Origin: Lentisphaerota bacterium | GTDB lineage: Bacteria > Verrucomicrobiota > Lentisphaeria > Victivallales > Victivallaceae | NCBI GenBank assembly: GCA_015061625.1 | Contig: SUWG01000017.1 | Coordinates: 1 to 53,832, forward strand | Reading direction: 5' to 3' | Length of the DNA stretch: 53,832 bases | Shown: piece by piece, positions 45,568-53,727 of the stretch | Layout: every line of letters starts with the position of its first letter | Numbering within the stretch: the stretch's first letter is position 1 | Program-made: the position numbers and the translations under genes | The notes under the pieces: model-generated | Databases searched by the model: none | Told to the model about the DNA's origin: nothing | The model's input: only the letters and a program-made list of their open reading frames with translations

Positions 45568-46409
45568 CGTCTGTCTCCATCATAATTGTAGTTGTAATCT
45601 GTTCGGGGATCCGGATTGCTGTTGCTTTCCACATGGCCGTCAAGCAAGAGATAGTTGCGGGCTTTGTTGTGACGCATTCCGGCAAGGCCGCGAACTGTCG
45701 CCGCCCGCAGATCGCCCGGATTGCCGACCGCATTGTAACCGGTCTGCACATCATCAAAATTGGTCAGCATTTTGGAAGGTTTCTGCCAGTAGCCGCGCTT
45801 GAAAATATTGGCCGGATCAGCATGGGAATTCAAGGTGAATCCCAATTCATAATTCATCGAATAAGCAAAAATATAAGTCGTGCCGGAGGGTGTCGTTTCC
45901 TCGTGACCGTTGGGCAGTGCTGCCGACGGACAACCGTAAATGCCGCCATCGGAAACATCCCAGCCGGTAACATGATAACGCAACCAGTGATGCCAGTTGT
46001 AAGCCGATGCCGGTTTGCCATCCATCGGATTTTTACCCCAGATGATCACCATCCAGTCATCATTGGCTTCACAATAAAACTCGTGAGCCATGCCGATCTG
46101 CTTGAGGTTGTTGACACAACTGGCAGTCCGCCCCCGCTCACGGGCAGAATTGAGTGCCGGAAGCAGGATCGCCGCCAGAATCGCGATAATGGCAATGACC
46201 ACCAGCAATTCTATTAAAGTAAATGAGTGTGCGGGGGACAAGGAAAACTTTCTTTTCACGGGAAAAGAGAGTTTTCCCTTTCCCCCGCGCCCCCTTTCGC
46301 TTTCAAAGAAAAGCGAAGTACTTGAATTATGTTTCAATGCAGATACGAATGAAACATTTTTACCATTCTGCGAAGCATGACAGGCACCGGATAATGATTC
46401 AGATTTCAT
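45564..46409 (-). CDS. type II secretion-like pseudopilin (H-X9-DG) with a long leader
   Basis: 281 residues. The prepilin motif [20 protein letters not shown] places cleavage before Phe63, with Glu at +5. The C-terminus has the H-X9-DG motif ([16 protein letters not shown]) typical of the large pseudopilin families of Lentisphaerota and Planctomycetes. A leader of 62 residues is far longer than the usual 6-25, but AAGGAG 8 nt before ATG 46409 supports this start. Much of the leader (about 33-60) is encoded by palindromic DNA. First gene of the operon after the regulator. Confidence 0.9.
   Translation of the reverse strand: MKSESLSGACHASQNGKNVSFVSALKHNSSTSLFFESERGRGGKGKLSFPVKRKFSLSPAHSFTLIELLVVIAIIAILAAILLPALNSARERGRTASCVNNLKQIGMAHEFYCEANDDWMVIIWGKNPMDGKPASAYNWHHWLRYHVTGWDVSDGGIYGCPSAALPNGHEETTPSGTTYIFAYSMNYELGFTLNSHADPANIFKRGYWQKPSKMLTNFDDVQTGYNAVGNPGDLRAATVRGLAGMRHNKARNYLLLDGHVESNSNPDPRTDYNYNYDGDRR
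46231..46288. repeat. palindromic element inside the pseudopilin gene (loop ACGG)
   Basis: Inner stem of 16 bp, arms 46242-46257 and 46262-46277, around ACGG; outer stem of 8 bp, GCGGGGGA (46231-46238) with TCCCCCGC (46281-46288). The single T-G pair of the inner stem is paired only in plus-strand RNA, antisense to the gene. A second hairpin (CGCTTT/AAAGCG, 46294-46318) follows. It has the same core as the hairpins at tRNA-Leu and rpoD. Confidence 0.88.
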
Positions 46410-46444
46410 AGTAATACTCCTTGTTGAATAATTTGGATATAACT

Positions 46445-47551
46445 TTATTTACTGGTGATATCAATTTTTTTTCCAACTTCTGCTTTTACTCTGGCGGTAC
46501 TGCTGCGGACGATCAATTCCGGCTGTACCAGACGGAGCAACTCTATTTTTTCCGGATGAGCCATATTGTAATTGAGCAACTCCAATGCCTGATGCAAATG
46601 CCCCCGGATATCCGGATCATAAACCGTCAAAGGCGGAACTGTGTTGCGGCTGAAACGGGAATTGCCCACGGAAGAAACTGCCACATCATGCGGAATATTT
46701 ATTCCGGCTTCCGATAATCCGGCGACGGCTCCGACCGCCTGTTCGTTATTGAGGCAGATCAGGGCGGAAAATCCGCTTCTGCGCCAACGGTCGGCGATCG
46801 TCTGCCGGGCGATATCCATGGATTCTTCCAACCCGCAAAGCGGATTTTTCGGCACTATAAAAAGTTCCCGGCAATAATCTGCGCCGATCGCCTTTTTCCA
46901 CGCTTCGATCTGAACTCTTTCGGTATCATGGTCGTTGGCCAGCAACGCAATGCGCCGGTGGCCCAGAGCGTGCAAATGATCGACCAGCATCTTGATTCCC
47001 TGATTATCTTCGCCCCTGACCGAAGGAATACCGGATTTTTCCATATAAGCAGACATACATATCGCCAAATGCGGAGCCTGTTGCAAAACCGGAATATATT
47101 TCGGAGAAATCGAACACAGAAATACCATCGGCATCTCATGCCGGATATTGGAGATCAACTGATCGTAAAACCCCGGATCACTGACCAGTGCATAACGGTA
47201 GGAACGTTCAAACTCCTGCATCACCAGCGGAATCTGTTTCAAAAAACGGTCAATGGTCAACCATACCGGATAATCCAGCACAAAAGTTATCGGCTTTTCC
47301 TCGGCATTGGCATCCAGAGCCTGTTTGAGATAAGCACCGGAACCGACCTTTTTTTCCACAATGCCTGCCAGGGTCAGTTCCCGGTACCCCCGGCGCACCG
47401 TGGCAATATTGACATTGAGCCGGGTGGCCAGCATCCTTTCCGACGGCAGACGGTCACCGACTTTGTAAGTGCCGTTTTTCAGACAACGGATGACCTCATC
47501 GTAGACGATGCGGTATTTCGCTTTAGAATTTTCCGGATCAATAATTTCCAT
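46445..47551 (-). CDS. GntR-type DNA-binding / LacI-type sensor regulator
   Basis: 368 residues. N-terminal GntR winged helix (about 10-75: [38 protein letters not shown] in pieces) fused to a LacI/periplasmic-binding-protein-like sensor (about 88-355: [40 protein letters not shown]). This AraR-like design senses sugars. It sits 35 bp upstream of the pseudopilin-discoidin-DUF4838 operon and very likely controls it. GGGG lies 7 nt before the ATG. Confidence 0.92.
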   Translation of the reverse strand: MEIIDPENSKAKYRIVYDEVIRCLKNGTYKVGDRLPSERMLATRLNVNIATVRRGYRELTLAGIVEKKVGSGAYLKQALDANAEEKPITFVLDYPVWLTIDRFLKQIPLVMQEFERSYRYALVSDPGFYDQLISNIRHEMPMVFLCSISPKYIPVLQQAPHLAICMSAYMEKSGIPSVRGEDNQGIKMLVDHLHALGHRRIALLANDHDTERVQIEAWKKAIGADYCRELFIVPKNPLCGLEESMDIARQTIADRWRRSGFSALICLNNEQAVGAVAGLSEAGINIPHDVAVSSVGNSRFSRNTVPPLTVYDPDIRGHLHQALELLNYNMAHPEKIELLRLVQPELIVRSSTARVKAEVGKKIDITSK

Positions 47552-47806
47552 ATTTTTACCCCGCCCGGCAAGTCAAAGTGCTATATAATGCACTTAATAT
47601 AACCGCCGTCTTCCCCGATGTCAATAGAGCGGCAAAAATTTTTTCGCTACTATCTCATTTTTTGTGAAAAATATAACTTGCGGATGAAGCACCGGTCGTT
47701 GACAAGCCGACGCAGTGACGGAAGTTCCGGAAAATCGACTGCAGCCGCCGCCTTGTCACGGCGTAGTATAACGAAGCCGGACGGGAGATTTTTTGGAGAA
47801 TCAGCC

Positions 47807-47914
47807 TTACCGGTCAAACGGCAAGGTCAGTTGTATACATCTTACCGGCCGGGGCGGGGTGTACGGTTTTTTGGCAACCGGGCGGCGGAACAGGGCAATG
47901 ATTTTTTTCCACAT
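47807..47914 (-). CDS. possible small basic protein, 35 residues
   Basis: ATG 47914 with AAAGGA about 9 nt upstream opens a 35-codon frame beginning MWKKIIALFRRPVAKK and ending LPFDR. It has an amphipathic basic start and a Pro/Arg-rich centre. Divergent from the WYL regulator and may share its control region. Nothing else supports it; it could be chance. The rest of 47552-47806 shows no gene. Confidence 0.4.
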   Translation of the reverse strand: MWKKIIALFRRPVAKKPYTPPRPVRCIQLTLPFDR

Positions 47915-47959
47915 TTTTTTCAATCCTTTCTATTTGGCGATTGATTTCTGTTACACCGC

Positions 47960-47994
47960 ATAATATATTATATCCAAGTGGACATTTTATGTCC
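47960..47994. promoter_or_regulatory. two palindromes before the WYL regulator, candidate operators
   Basis: The perfect 12-bp palindrome ATAATATATTAT (47960-47971) carries -10-like hexamers on both strands. GGACAT-TTT-ATGTCC (47980-47994) is a 6-bp inverted repeat with a 3-bp centre, the form expected for a dimeric regulator site. They lie 50-80 bp before the WYL gene, fitting autoregulation. Confidence 0.5.
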
Positions 47995-48042
47995 TTTCGG
48001 GTCACCGCTATAAATTTTTTTATTTTTTTGAGAGGTTTCATC

Positions 48043-49020
48043 ATGCCCATCCAGAAAGCCCAGATGCACCGCCTGATGCGGATCGCCGCATTGCTCAAAG
48101 AGAATCGTTATCCCAATTCTGAAACCCTTGTCAGAGAATTCCGCCGCATTGCACTTGAGGAAGAGTTGGAAATCGACTGCGGCAAAAAGACCATTCTCCG
48201 GGATATGAAACTGCTTGAAAATGAATTCCATTGTCCGCTGGCATTCGACCGGGTGAGAAACGGTTACTATCTCAAGCACCACGGCTGGGATTTCATCGCT
48301 CCGGCACTGCTCGATGAAAATGAGATGCTCGCCGCCGTCATCGGCGCCCGCATTGCCGAGGAAATTTTCCCCTCTCCTTTGAAAAACAAGATCCGCAACG
48401 CCGTGGATTATCTTTTACAGCACAATAATCCGGATTTTCTTGATGCCGCCAATATGGAAAGTTTAAGTATTCTTTCCGGGCTGTATGCCGATTTGGAACC
48501 AAAGATCTTCATGACCATCTTTCAAGGCTGGCAGAGCAATCATTGTGTAAAAATCTCCTACGCCGACTGGCAGGGCGAACTTACCGAGCGCATCATCGAA
48601 CCGCACACGCTGGTTTTCTACAACAACTCGTGGTACACCAAGGCTTTCTGCCATCTGAAACATCAGCCGCGCACCTTTGCCCTGCGGCGCATCAAACAGG
48701 CAAAACTGCTGGAACACGATGATTTTGAACCGGATAAACAAATCATTTCATCGGTCAATCCCGATGATTTTCTCGGCTTTGAAAAGGTCGAAAACGTCAA
48801 ACTTCACGCTTGCAATTACACACTTGACCGCCTAAAATCTTCCCCGCTTCACACTCATCAGATCATCCATGATGACGGCACAGTGGAAATTCCGGCGGTG
48901 GCCAAAGAGGTGCTTTTTCCCTTTATCCTTTCGCAGGAAGGTAATGCAAAACTGCTTGAACCGGCCGGACTTAAAGCGGAATTCAAAGCGGTGTTGCAAA
49001 AAATGCTTTCCGCTTACTGA
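48043..49020 (+). CDS. WYL-domain transcriptional regulator
   Basis: 325 residues. N-terminal HTH (about 1-65; HRLMRIAALLKENRYPNSETLVREF, KTILRDMKLLENEFHCPL) and WYL domain (about 140-225; VKISYADWQGELTERIIEPHTLVFYNNSWYTKAFCHLK in pieces, ALRRI), then a WCX-like C-terminus. WYL proteins sense nucleotides or nucleic acids and control defence, repair or other genes. GAGAGG 7 nt before ATG 48043. No defence genes are adjacent. Confidence 0.9.
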   Translation: MPIQKAQMHRLMRIAALLKENRYPNSETLVREFRRIALEEELEIDCGKKTILRDMKLLENEFHCPLAFDRVRNGYYLKHHGWDFIAPALLDENEMLAAVIGARIAEEIFPSPLKNKIRNAVDYLLQHNNPDFLDAANMESLSILSGLYADLEPKIFMTIFQGWQSNHCVKISYADWQGELTERIIEPHTLVFYNNSWYTKAFCHLKHQPRTFALRRIKQAKLLEHDDFEPDKQIISSVNPDDFLGFEKVENVKLHACNYTLDRLKSSPLHTHQIIHDDGTVEIPAVAKEVLFPFILSQEGNAKLLEPAGLKAEFKAVLQKMLSAY

Positions 49021-49087
49021 AAAAATAAAGCATCCCCGGCAAAACCGGTTGATAAATTACGCAACAACGCAGGTAAGGCGGATGCAG

Positions 49088-49115
49088 TTGCAAACAGTTG
49101 AATATGTGCTATATT
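49088..49115 (+). promoter_or_regulatory. promoter of the LRR gene
   Basis: TTGCAA (49088-49093), 16-bp spacer, TATATT (49110-49115) preceded by GTGC. About 42 bp before the disrupted ATG at 49157. Confidence 0.6.
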
Positions 49116-49183
49116 AAATACCGTAACATTACATTCACAAGATTTGAGACATTAACATGAAATAAACTGTTTTCACCTTACTC

Positions 49184-50314
49184 ATGTTTCTCATTGTGCC
49201 GGTTTTTGCGGAAATGGTTCTGACCGGTAACGGCAAAACTTTGAATAAGTGCAGTGACCGGAGCATCACCACGGCCGTCATTCCCGACGGGGTGGAAACG
49301 ATTGCCACCTCCGCATTTTACGGCTGTGAATATCTTGTGCAGATAACCATCCCGGCAAGTGTCAGACATATAGGAAATCAGGCATTTCAGAAATGTTCCA
49401 GTTTGACTCTGGATATCCCGGTCACAGTCACCGAAATCGAAGAAGGGGCTTTTCAGGATGTGCAACGGGTCAATATCGCTCCGGATCACCCCCGCTATAC
49501 CGCCACTGCCCAAGGTGCCGTGATCGACCGTCAAAGCGGAAAACTGCTCTATGTGCCGCCGGAAGTTACCGGAGTATTCCGCATCCCCCGCAACATCAGA
49601 CGGATCGGCAAATACGCATTTTATAATTGCTCCTTGCTGACTGCCGTGATCTTCACTGCGGAAGTGAAAAGTATCGGTGAATACGCATTTCAAAACTGTT
49701 CCGGCCTGGAAAGAATAACGCTGGTAAACGGTTTGGAAGTCATCGGCGAGTGGGCATTTGCCGGGTGTGAAAATTTGCGTAATATCGTTATCCCGGCCAG
49801 CGTGAAAACCATCGGCAGTGCGGCATTTTTCAACGTACCCCGCATCGCTTTATCCGCACAAAACCGGCATTTCCGGTTGACTTCAGAAGGCTCATTGATC
49901 GAACCGGGCCGGAAACGCTTCATCTACTGCCCGCCGGGAAGGGATCGTTGCACCATTCCGGAAAATATCCAGGTGATCGACGACCTTGCGTTTGCATTCT
50001 GCGCCGGTTTGAAAAGGATCACCATCCCCGCCAGTGTGCGGATCATCGGCAATTCGGCGTTTTACGCTTGCGAAAATCTGGAAAGAGTGGATATCCCCGC
50101 CGGAGTGAGACGTATCGAAAAATACGCGTTCCTGGGGTGTTCCAAACTGGAACGCGTGATCGTCCGCGGCCCGGCAGTGATCTGCGAAGGGGCATTCGGC
50201 AGAGGATGTTATGAAAAAAAGCTGACCAAAGCATACATCTGCCGTCAGGCAAGGATACATCGGGATGCCTTCCCCGAATGGTGCGAAATTGTCCGCCGGG
50301 ATTTCAACAACTGA
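49184..50314 (+). CDS. BspA-type leucine-rich repeat protein, start damaged by a nonsense codon
   Basis: 376 residues from ATG 49184. About ten LRR_5 (BspA/TpLRR) repeats of roughly 23 residues, e.g. VKSIGEYAFQNCSGLERITL and IPASVRIIGNSAFYACENL. These proteins bind host or matrix molecules. The real start is probably ATG 49157: nine codons upstream in frame it reads M-K-stop-T-V-F-T-L-L-M-F-L-I-V, a signal peptide broken by TAA (49163-49165) where AAA or CAA is expected. From ATG 49184 the remaining hydrophobic segment lacks its basic end, so export is doubtful. Possibly a recent pseudogene, a low-level readthrough gene or a sequencing error. Confidence 0.8.
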   Translation: MFLIVPVFAEMVLTGNGKTLNKCSDRSITTAVIPDGVETIATSAFYGCEYLVQITIPASVRHIGNQAFQKCSSLTLDIPVTVTEIEEGAFQDVQRVNIAPDHPRYTATAQGAVIDRQSGKLLYVPPEVTGVFRIPRNIRRIGKYAFYNCSLLTAVIFTAEVKSIGEYAFQNCSGLERITLVNGLEVIGEWAFAGCENLRNIVIPASVKTIGSAAFFNVPRIALSAQNRHFRLTSEGSLIEPGRKRFIYCPPGRDRCTIPENIQVIDDLAFAFCAGLKRITIPASVRIIGNSAFYACENLERVDIPAGVRRIEKYAFLGCSKLERVIVRGPAVICEGAFGRGCYEKKLTKAYICRQARIHRDAFPEWCEIVRRDFNN

Positions 50315-50361
50315 TCCGGGCATTTTTCCGTAATTGAGACCACGTCCGCCATTTTCTGCTG

Positions 50362-50390
50362 TTGACAAATCATAACCACAGTGGTATATT
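50362..50390 (+). promoter_or_regulatory. promoter of the aminotransferase gene
   Basis: TTGACA (50362-50367), 17-bp spacer, TATATT (50385-50390) preceded by GTGG. 39 bp before the ATG; the best match to consensus in the window. Confidence 0.75.
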
Positions 50391-50429
50391 CTATGCATCA
50401 CAAAATAATTTTCACAAAAGGAAAATATC

Positions 50430-51623
50430 ATGCAGCTGCTCTCTGATGAAGTCAAAGGTTTTCTCGGCAATTCTTCCATGATCCGGAGAATGTTCGAAGC
50501 CGGTATCGAATTGAAAAAAACTTACGGCGAAGATAACGTTTACGATTTCAGCCTCGGCAACCCCGATCTGCCCCCGCCGCCGGAAATCAAACAGGCCATG
50601 CTGGAAATCGCCGCAAACAGCGATCAGCCTTTCGCATTCGGATATATGCCCAATGCCGGTGAAAATGCCGCCCGCAGTGCGCTTTCTCAACTCGTTTCAT
50701 CCGAACAATCCACTGCCGTACCGCCGGAAAATATCATCGTCACCTGCGGTGCCGCCGGCGGTATCAATGCCTTTTTCCGCGCCACTTTGACTCCCGGCGA
50801 TGAAGTTCTCTGCATTGCCCCCTACTTCGTTGAATACGGCTTCTATGCCGGAAACTTCGGCGGCATCCTCAAACCGGTCATGGCCAATGAAGATTTTTCC
50901 CTCAATATCGATAATATCGCCGCCGCCATTACGGAAAAAACCCGCGCCATCATTATCAATTCCCCCAACAACCCCACCGGAAAAATCTACAACCGGCAAG
51001 AATTGCTCGCCGTGGCCGCTTTGCTCAAAAGTGCCAGAGAAAAATACGGCCGCATGATCTATATCGTTTCCGATGAACCTTACCGTTTCCTCAATTACGA
51101 TGGCGATGAAGTGCCTTCCATGTTCAATGTTTACGACGGAACAGTCGTGATCGGCTCCTTTTCCAAAACCCTCTCACTGCCCGGTGAACGTATCGGTTAT
51201 ATCGCCGTTAATCCCGCTTTGGAAAATGCCGCCGAATTGCTCGGCGGTCTGACCCTGACCAACCGCACTCTCGGCTTCGTCAACGCTCCCGTCGTCGCCC
51301 AGAAACTGATCGCCAAATGCAGTAACGCCAGAATCGATCTGGATATCTACCGCCGCCGCCGTGACCTGATGGCACAAATCCTTACCGACGCCGGAATCGA
51401 TTTTGTAATGCCCGGCGGCGCATTCTACTTCTTCCCGAAATCCCCGACCGCCGATGAAAGGATCTTTATCGATGCCCTGCTTGCTGAAAGGATCCTCGCC
51501 GTCCCCGGCCGCGGATTCGGTCTGCCCGGCTACTTCCGGCTGGCATTCTGCGTTTCCGAAAAAATCATCGCCAACAGTGCCGATTCATTCAAACGGGCAA
51601 TGGACAAGGTAACTGAAAAGTAA
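50430..51623 (+). CDS. class I/II PLP-dependent aminotransferase
   Basis: 397 residues. Motifs: YDFSLGNPDLPPPPEI, INSPNNPTGKIY, SDEPYRFLNYDG, PLP lysine in GSFSKTLSLPGERIGYIAV, and PGYFRLAFCV with the carboxylate-binding arginine. It begins with a conserved-looking EVKGFLGNSSMIRRMFEAG. The amino donor is not clear. It is not a close copy of the aminotransferase at 18504. AAGGAAAA precedes the ATG; single gene with its own promoter. Confidence 0.92.
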   Translation: MQLLSDEVKGFLGNSSMIRRMFEAGIELKKTYGEDNVYDFSLGNPDLPPPPEIKQAMLEIAANSDQPFAFGYMPNAGENAARSALSQLVSSEQSTAVPPENIIVTCGAAGGINAFFRATLTPGDEVLCIAPYFVEYGFYAGNFGGILKPVMANEDFSLNIDNIAAAITEKTRAIIINSPNNPTGKIYNRQELLAVAALLKSAREKYGRMIYIVSDEPYRFLNYDGDEVPSMFNVYDGTVVIGSFSKTLSLPGERIGYIAVNPALENAAELLGGLTLTNRTLGFVNAPVVAQKLIAKCSNARIDLDIYRRRRDLMAQILTDAGIDFVMPGGAFYFFPKSPTADERIFIDALLAERILAVPGRGFGLPGYFRLAFCVSEKIIANSADSFKRAMDKVTEK

Positions 51624-51665
51624 GCACTTTATTGCATTGCGGGCGGCTCTGCCGCCGGTATCCCG

Positions 51666-51697
51666 ACGGACAATAACCACTCTCTGTTATTGTCCGT
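51666..51697. terminator. hairpin between convergent genes, probable bidirectional terminator
   Basis: 12-bp perfect arms ACGGACAATAAC/GTTATTGTCCGT with an 8-nt loop. On the minus strand it starts right after the transporter's stop codon (51698-51700). T-runs are weak on both sides. A small GGCGGC/GCCGCC hairpin with a 3-nt loop lies before it near 51640-51656. Confidence 0.6.
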
Positions 51698-52945
51698 TTA
51701 TTGTATGTTTGTTGCTCTTTTCCGCTCTTTCGCCGTGAAGCCCAGCGCAAGGATGATGAGAATAAAGATCACCAGACAGCAGGGCACGACCAGTAAAGTG
51801 CCGGTCAGACCGTAACGGTCGCCGATCGCCCCCATCAGCCAGGTGAAAAATCCGCATCCGGGTACGCCCATGGCGGAAAAGTAGATGTAAAGCAGCGTGG
51901 AATCCAATTCCGGCATGGTGCTTACTCCGAGTACCTGGGTGGTCGGCCAATAGGGGGCAATGCCGATCCCCGCAAGGAAAAGCAGGAAAAACAACAGAAT
52001 AAACAGGAGACTATCCGGCATCATCCCCCGCCGGAGTACCGCCATAAGCAACGTTACCGGGATCGTCAAACCGGCACAGCCGAGCAGGATCCGGCGCAGA
52101 TAATCTATTTTGGCAAAGTAGCCGAAAGCCGTCCGGCCGACAAACATCCCCAGCGCGATCATCCCCGTTCCCAATCCGGCGACCCATGCCCCGGTCCGGA
52201 AAGTCAGTTGAATATATGCCGCCGACCAGAAGGTCAGACCGAATTCCGCCCCGGCTCCGAAAAACATCGCCAGACAGCAGATCCAGAAACGGGGAACTTT
52301 CACGATTTTGCGGCTGTCGGCAAACAATTTCTGAAAATTGATCTTCTCCTTCGCTTCCGGATAGGGATGCGCCGGATTTTCCTTCCACAGAAAACACAAA
52401 CTGCACAGCAGCGTGCAAACTCCGGCAATGCCGAGAATTATCCGCCAATTCACCCCCAAAGTAAGCAGTCCTCCGGCCACTAAAACCGTTACCACGATGC
52501 CGACCGACCAGAATGCGTGAGCGATATTCACATAACGCTCCGGAGCTTCCGGATGCATATCCTGAACAAACGGCGTGGCGATCCCTTCGCAGACCCCTTC
52601 GCCCAATCCGGCGATCAGCAGACAGGGGATCAATACCCAGTACGCCGGGGCAATGGCACAGCAGCTTATGCCCAGACCGATCAGGATGATACTCAAACCC
52701 ATCGTGATCCGTTTGCCGAGAAAAGCCGATATCCAGCCGCAGAAAAGCAAGGTTATCACCATGGAAGTACTTCGGGTCATGTGCAGTACCCCGCCGGCGG
52801 CCATGCCGCCGTCATCAATGGGGAAATTCAATGTTCTGCCGATCGCCACGATCAACAGCGGAATGATCAGCGAACAAATGGAGTACATTATAAAAGCCAT
52901 ATATCCGGCATAATCATAACGGCCGAGATTCAATTTTTTATTCAT
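51698..52945 (-). CDS. major facilitator superfamily transporter
   Basis: 415 residues, 12 membrane segments. The loop 2-3 signature is degenerate (GWISAFLGKRITMGLSI); GLGEGVCEGIATPFVQDMHPEAPERYVNIAHAFWSVG resembles the FucP/sugar-carrier branch. The substrate could be a sugar; no degradation genes are adjacent. GAGGTGG precedes the ATG. Confidence 0.88.
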   Translation of the reverse strand: MNKKLNLGRYDYAGYMAFIMYSICSLIIPLLIVAIGRTLNFPIDDGGMAAGGVLHMTRSTSMVITLLFCGWISAFLGKRITMGLSIILIGLGISCCAIAPAYWVLIPCLLIAGLGEGVCEGIATPFVQDMHPEAPERYVNIAHAFWSVGIVVTVLVAGGLLTLGVNWRIILGIAGVCTLLCSLCFLWKENPAHPYPEAKEKINFQKLFADSRKIVKVPRFWICCLAMFFGAGAEFGLTFWSAAYIQLTFRTGAWVAGLGTGMIALGMFVGRTAFGYFAKIDYLRRILLGCAGLTIPVTLLMAVLRRGMMPDSLLFILLFFLLFLAGIGIAPYWPTTQVLGVSTMPELDSTLLYIYFSAMGVPGCGFFTWLMGAIGDRYGLTGTLLVVPCCLVIFILIILALGFTAKERKRATNIQ

Positions 52946-53113
52946 TCATACCACCTCAAAAAAATACAGTTAAGGGTGATCTGAACCATCTTCCGGCCGA
53001 TCACCCTGTATATAATATACACCCGGTGCCGGATTTTATCAACCGTAAATGGTGTTGACAAAGATGGGCATATATGGAAAGATATGATATTCTGAACCAC
53101 AAGGAGATATTTT

Positions 53114-53548
53114 ATGGGCAGTTTGAAAGATGTTCTGGAAGTCAGCCGGGGAAAATTCCGGGCGTTTTGCAATGAAAATGATCTGGGCGAATTGGCGTTG
53201 CCGCCGGAGATCAAAGCCGGTTACCGGGCGGAAAATTTTGTGATCCACGATCTGGTATTACCGAGCCGGACTCTGGAAGGCAATGCGGAGATCCATGCAC
53301 AAATCACGCTGAAACTCAAGTGTCTGCCAAGAGCATTGGCGATGCTGGATGCACCACCGGCAGAAAATATGGTGCTGAAGTTGCAGAATGATTCCGGCAA
53401 TCCGCCTTTGACCTTGATTTTTCCCGCCTGCAAATTGTTGCCGGTGTGGGAATTTGCGCCGGGATTTACGGGCGAACACCTGATAACCTTGAAATTTTCT
53501 GCAGTTTGCGACCCGCAGGGAAAATTATTTTATTACAACTGCACTTGA
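53114..53548 (+). CDS. hypothetical protein, 144 residues
   Basis: Not recognised. Soluble, mostly beta, with LVLPSRTLEGNAEIHAQITLKLKCLPRAL and LTLIFPACKLLPVWEFAPGFTGEHLITLKFSAVCD in pieces; the last strand pattern faintly recalls phage tail or virion-like beta proteins, but there is no phage neighbour. AAGGAG 7 nt before the ATG is excellent, and TTGACA at 53055 upstream suggests its own promoter. Confidence 0.7.
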   Translation: MGSLKDVLEVSRGKFRAFCNENDLGELALPPEIKAGYRAENFVIHDLVLPSRTLEGNAEIHAQITLKLKCLPRALAMLDAPPAENMVLKLQNDSGNPPLTLIFPACKLLPVWEFAPGFTGEHLITLKFSAVCDPQGKLFYYNCT

Positions 53549-53573
53549 TATTCTGCCGAATGTGGGTTATATT
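53545..53573 (+). promoter_or_regulatory. promoter of tRNA-Val
   Basis: TTGATA (53545-53550) overlaps the preceding stop codon; 17-bp spacer; TATATT (53568-53573) with GTGGG before it; 20 bp to the tRNA. Confidence 0.72.
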
Positions 53574-53593
53574 AAGATATTGTCTTGAATTAC

Positions 53594-53694
<101 letters not shown>

Positions 53695-53697
53695 AAC

Positions 53698-53727
53698 GAA
53701 GCCGCAAGGCTTCTCTCCTATGAGAGA
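53698..53727 (+). repeat. two overlapping, mutually exclusive hairpins
   Basis: GAAGCC/GGCTTC with a GCAA loop (53698-53713) and TCTCTC/GAGAGA with a CTAT loop (53712-53727) share T53712 and C53713, so both cannot be fully formed together. TCTCTCCTA also occurs in the tRNA-Lys array units. The rest, to 53832, is AT-rich with no supported gene. Confidence 0.6.

Noticed and set aside
47618..47944. 108-codon plus-strand frame before the WYL gene
   Set aside because: No ribosome binding site, low-quality composition, and it overlaps the better-supported minus-strand small frame.
53114..53548. Prophage remnant next to tRNA-Val
   Set aside because: Only a faint structural-protein resemblance; no integrase, no direct repeat of the tRNA end and no other phage gene in view.
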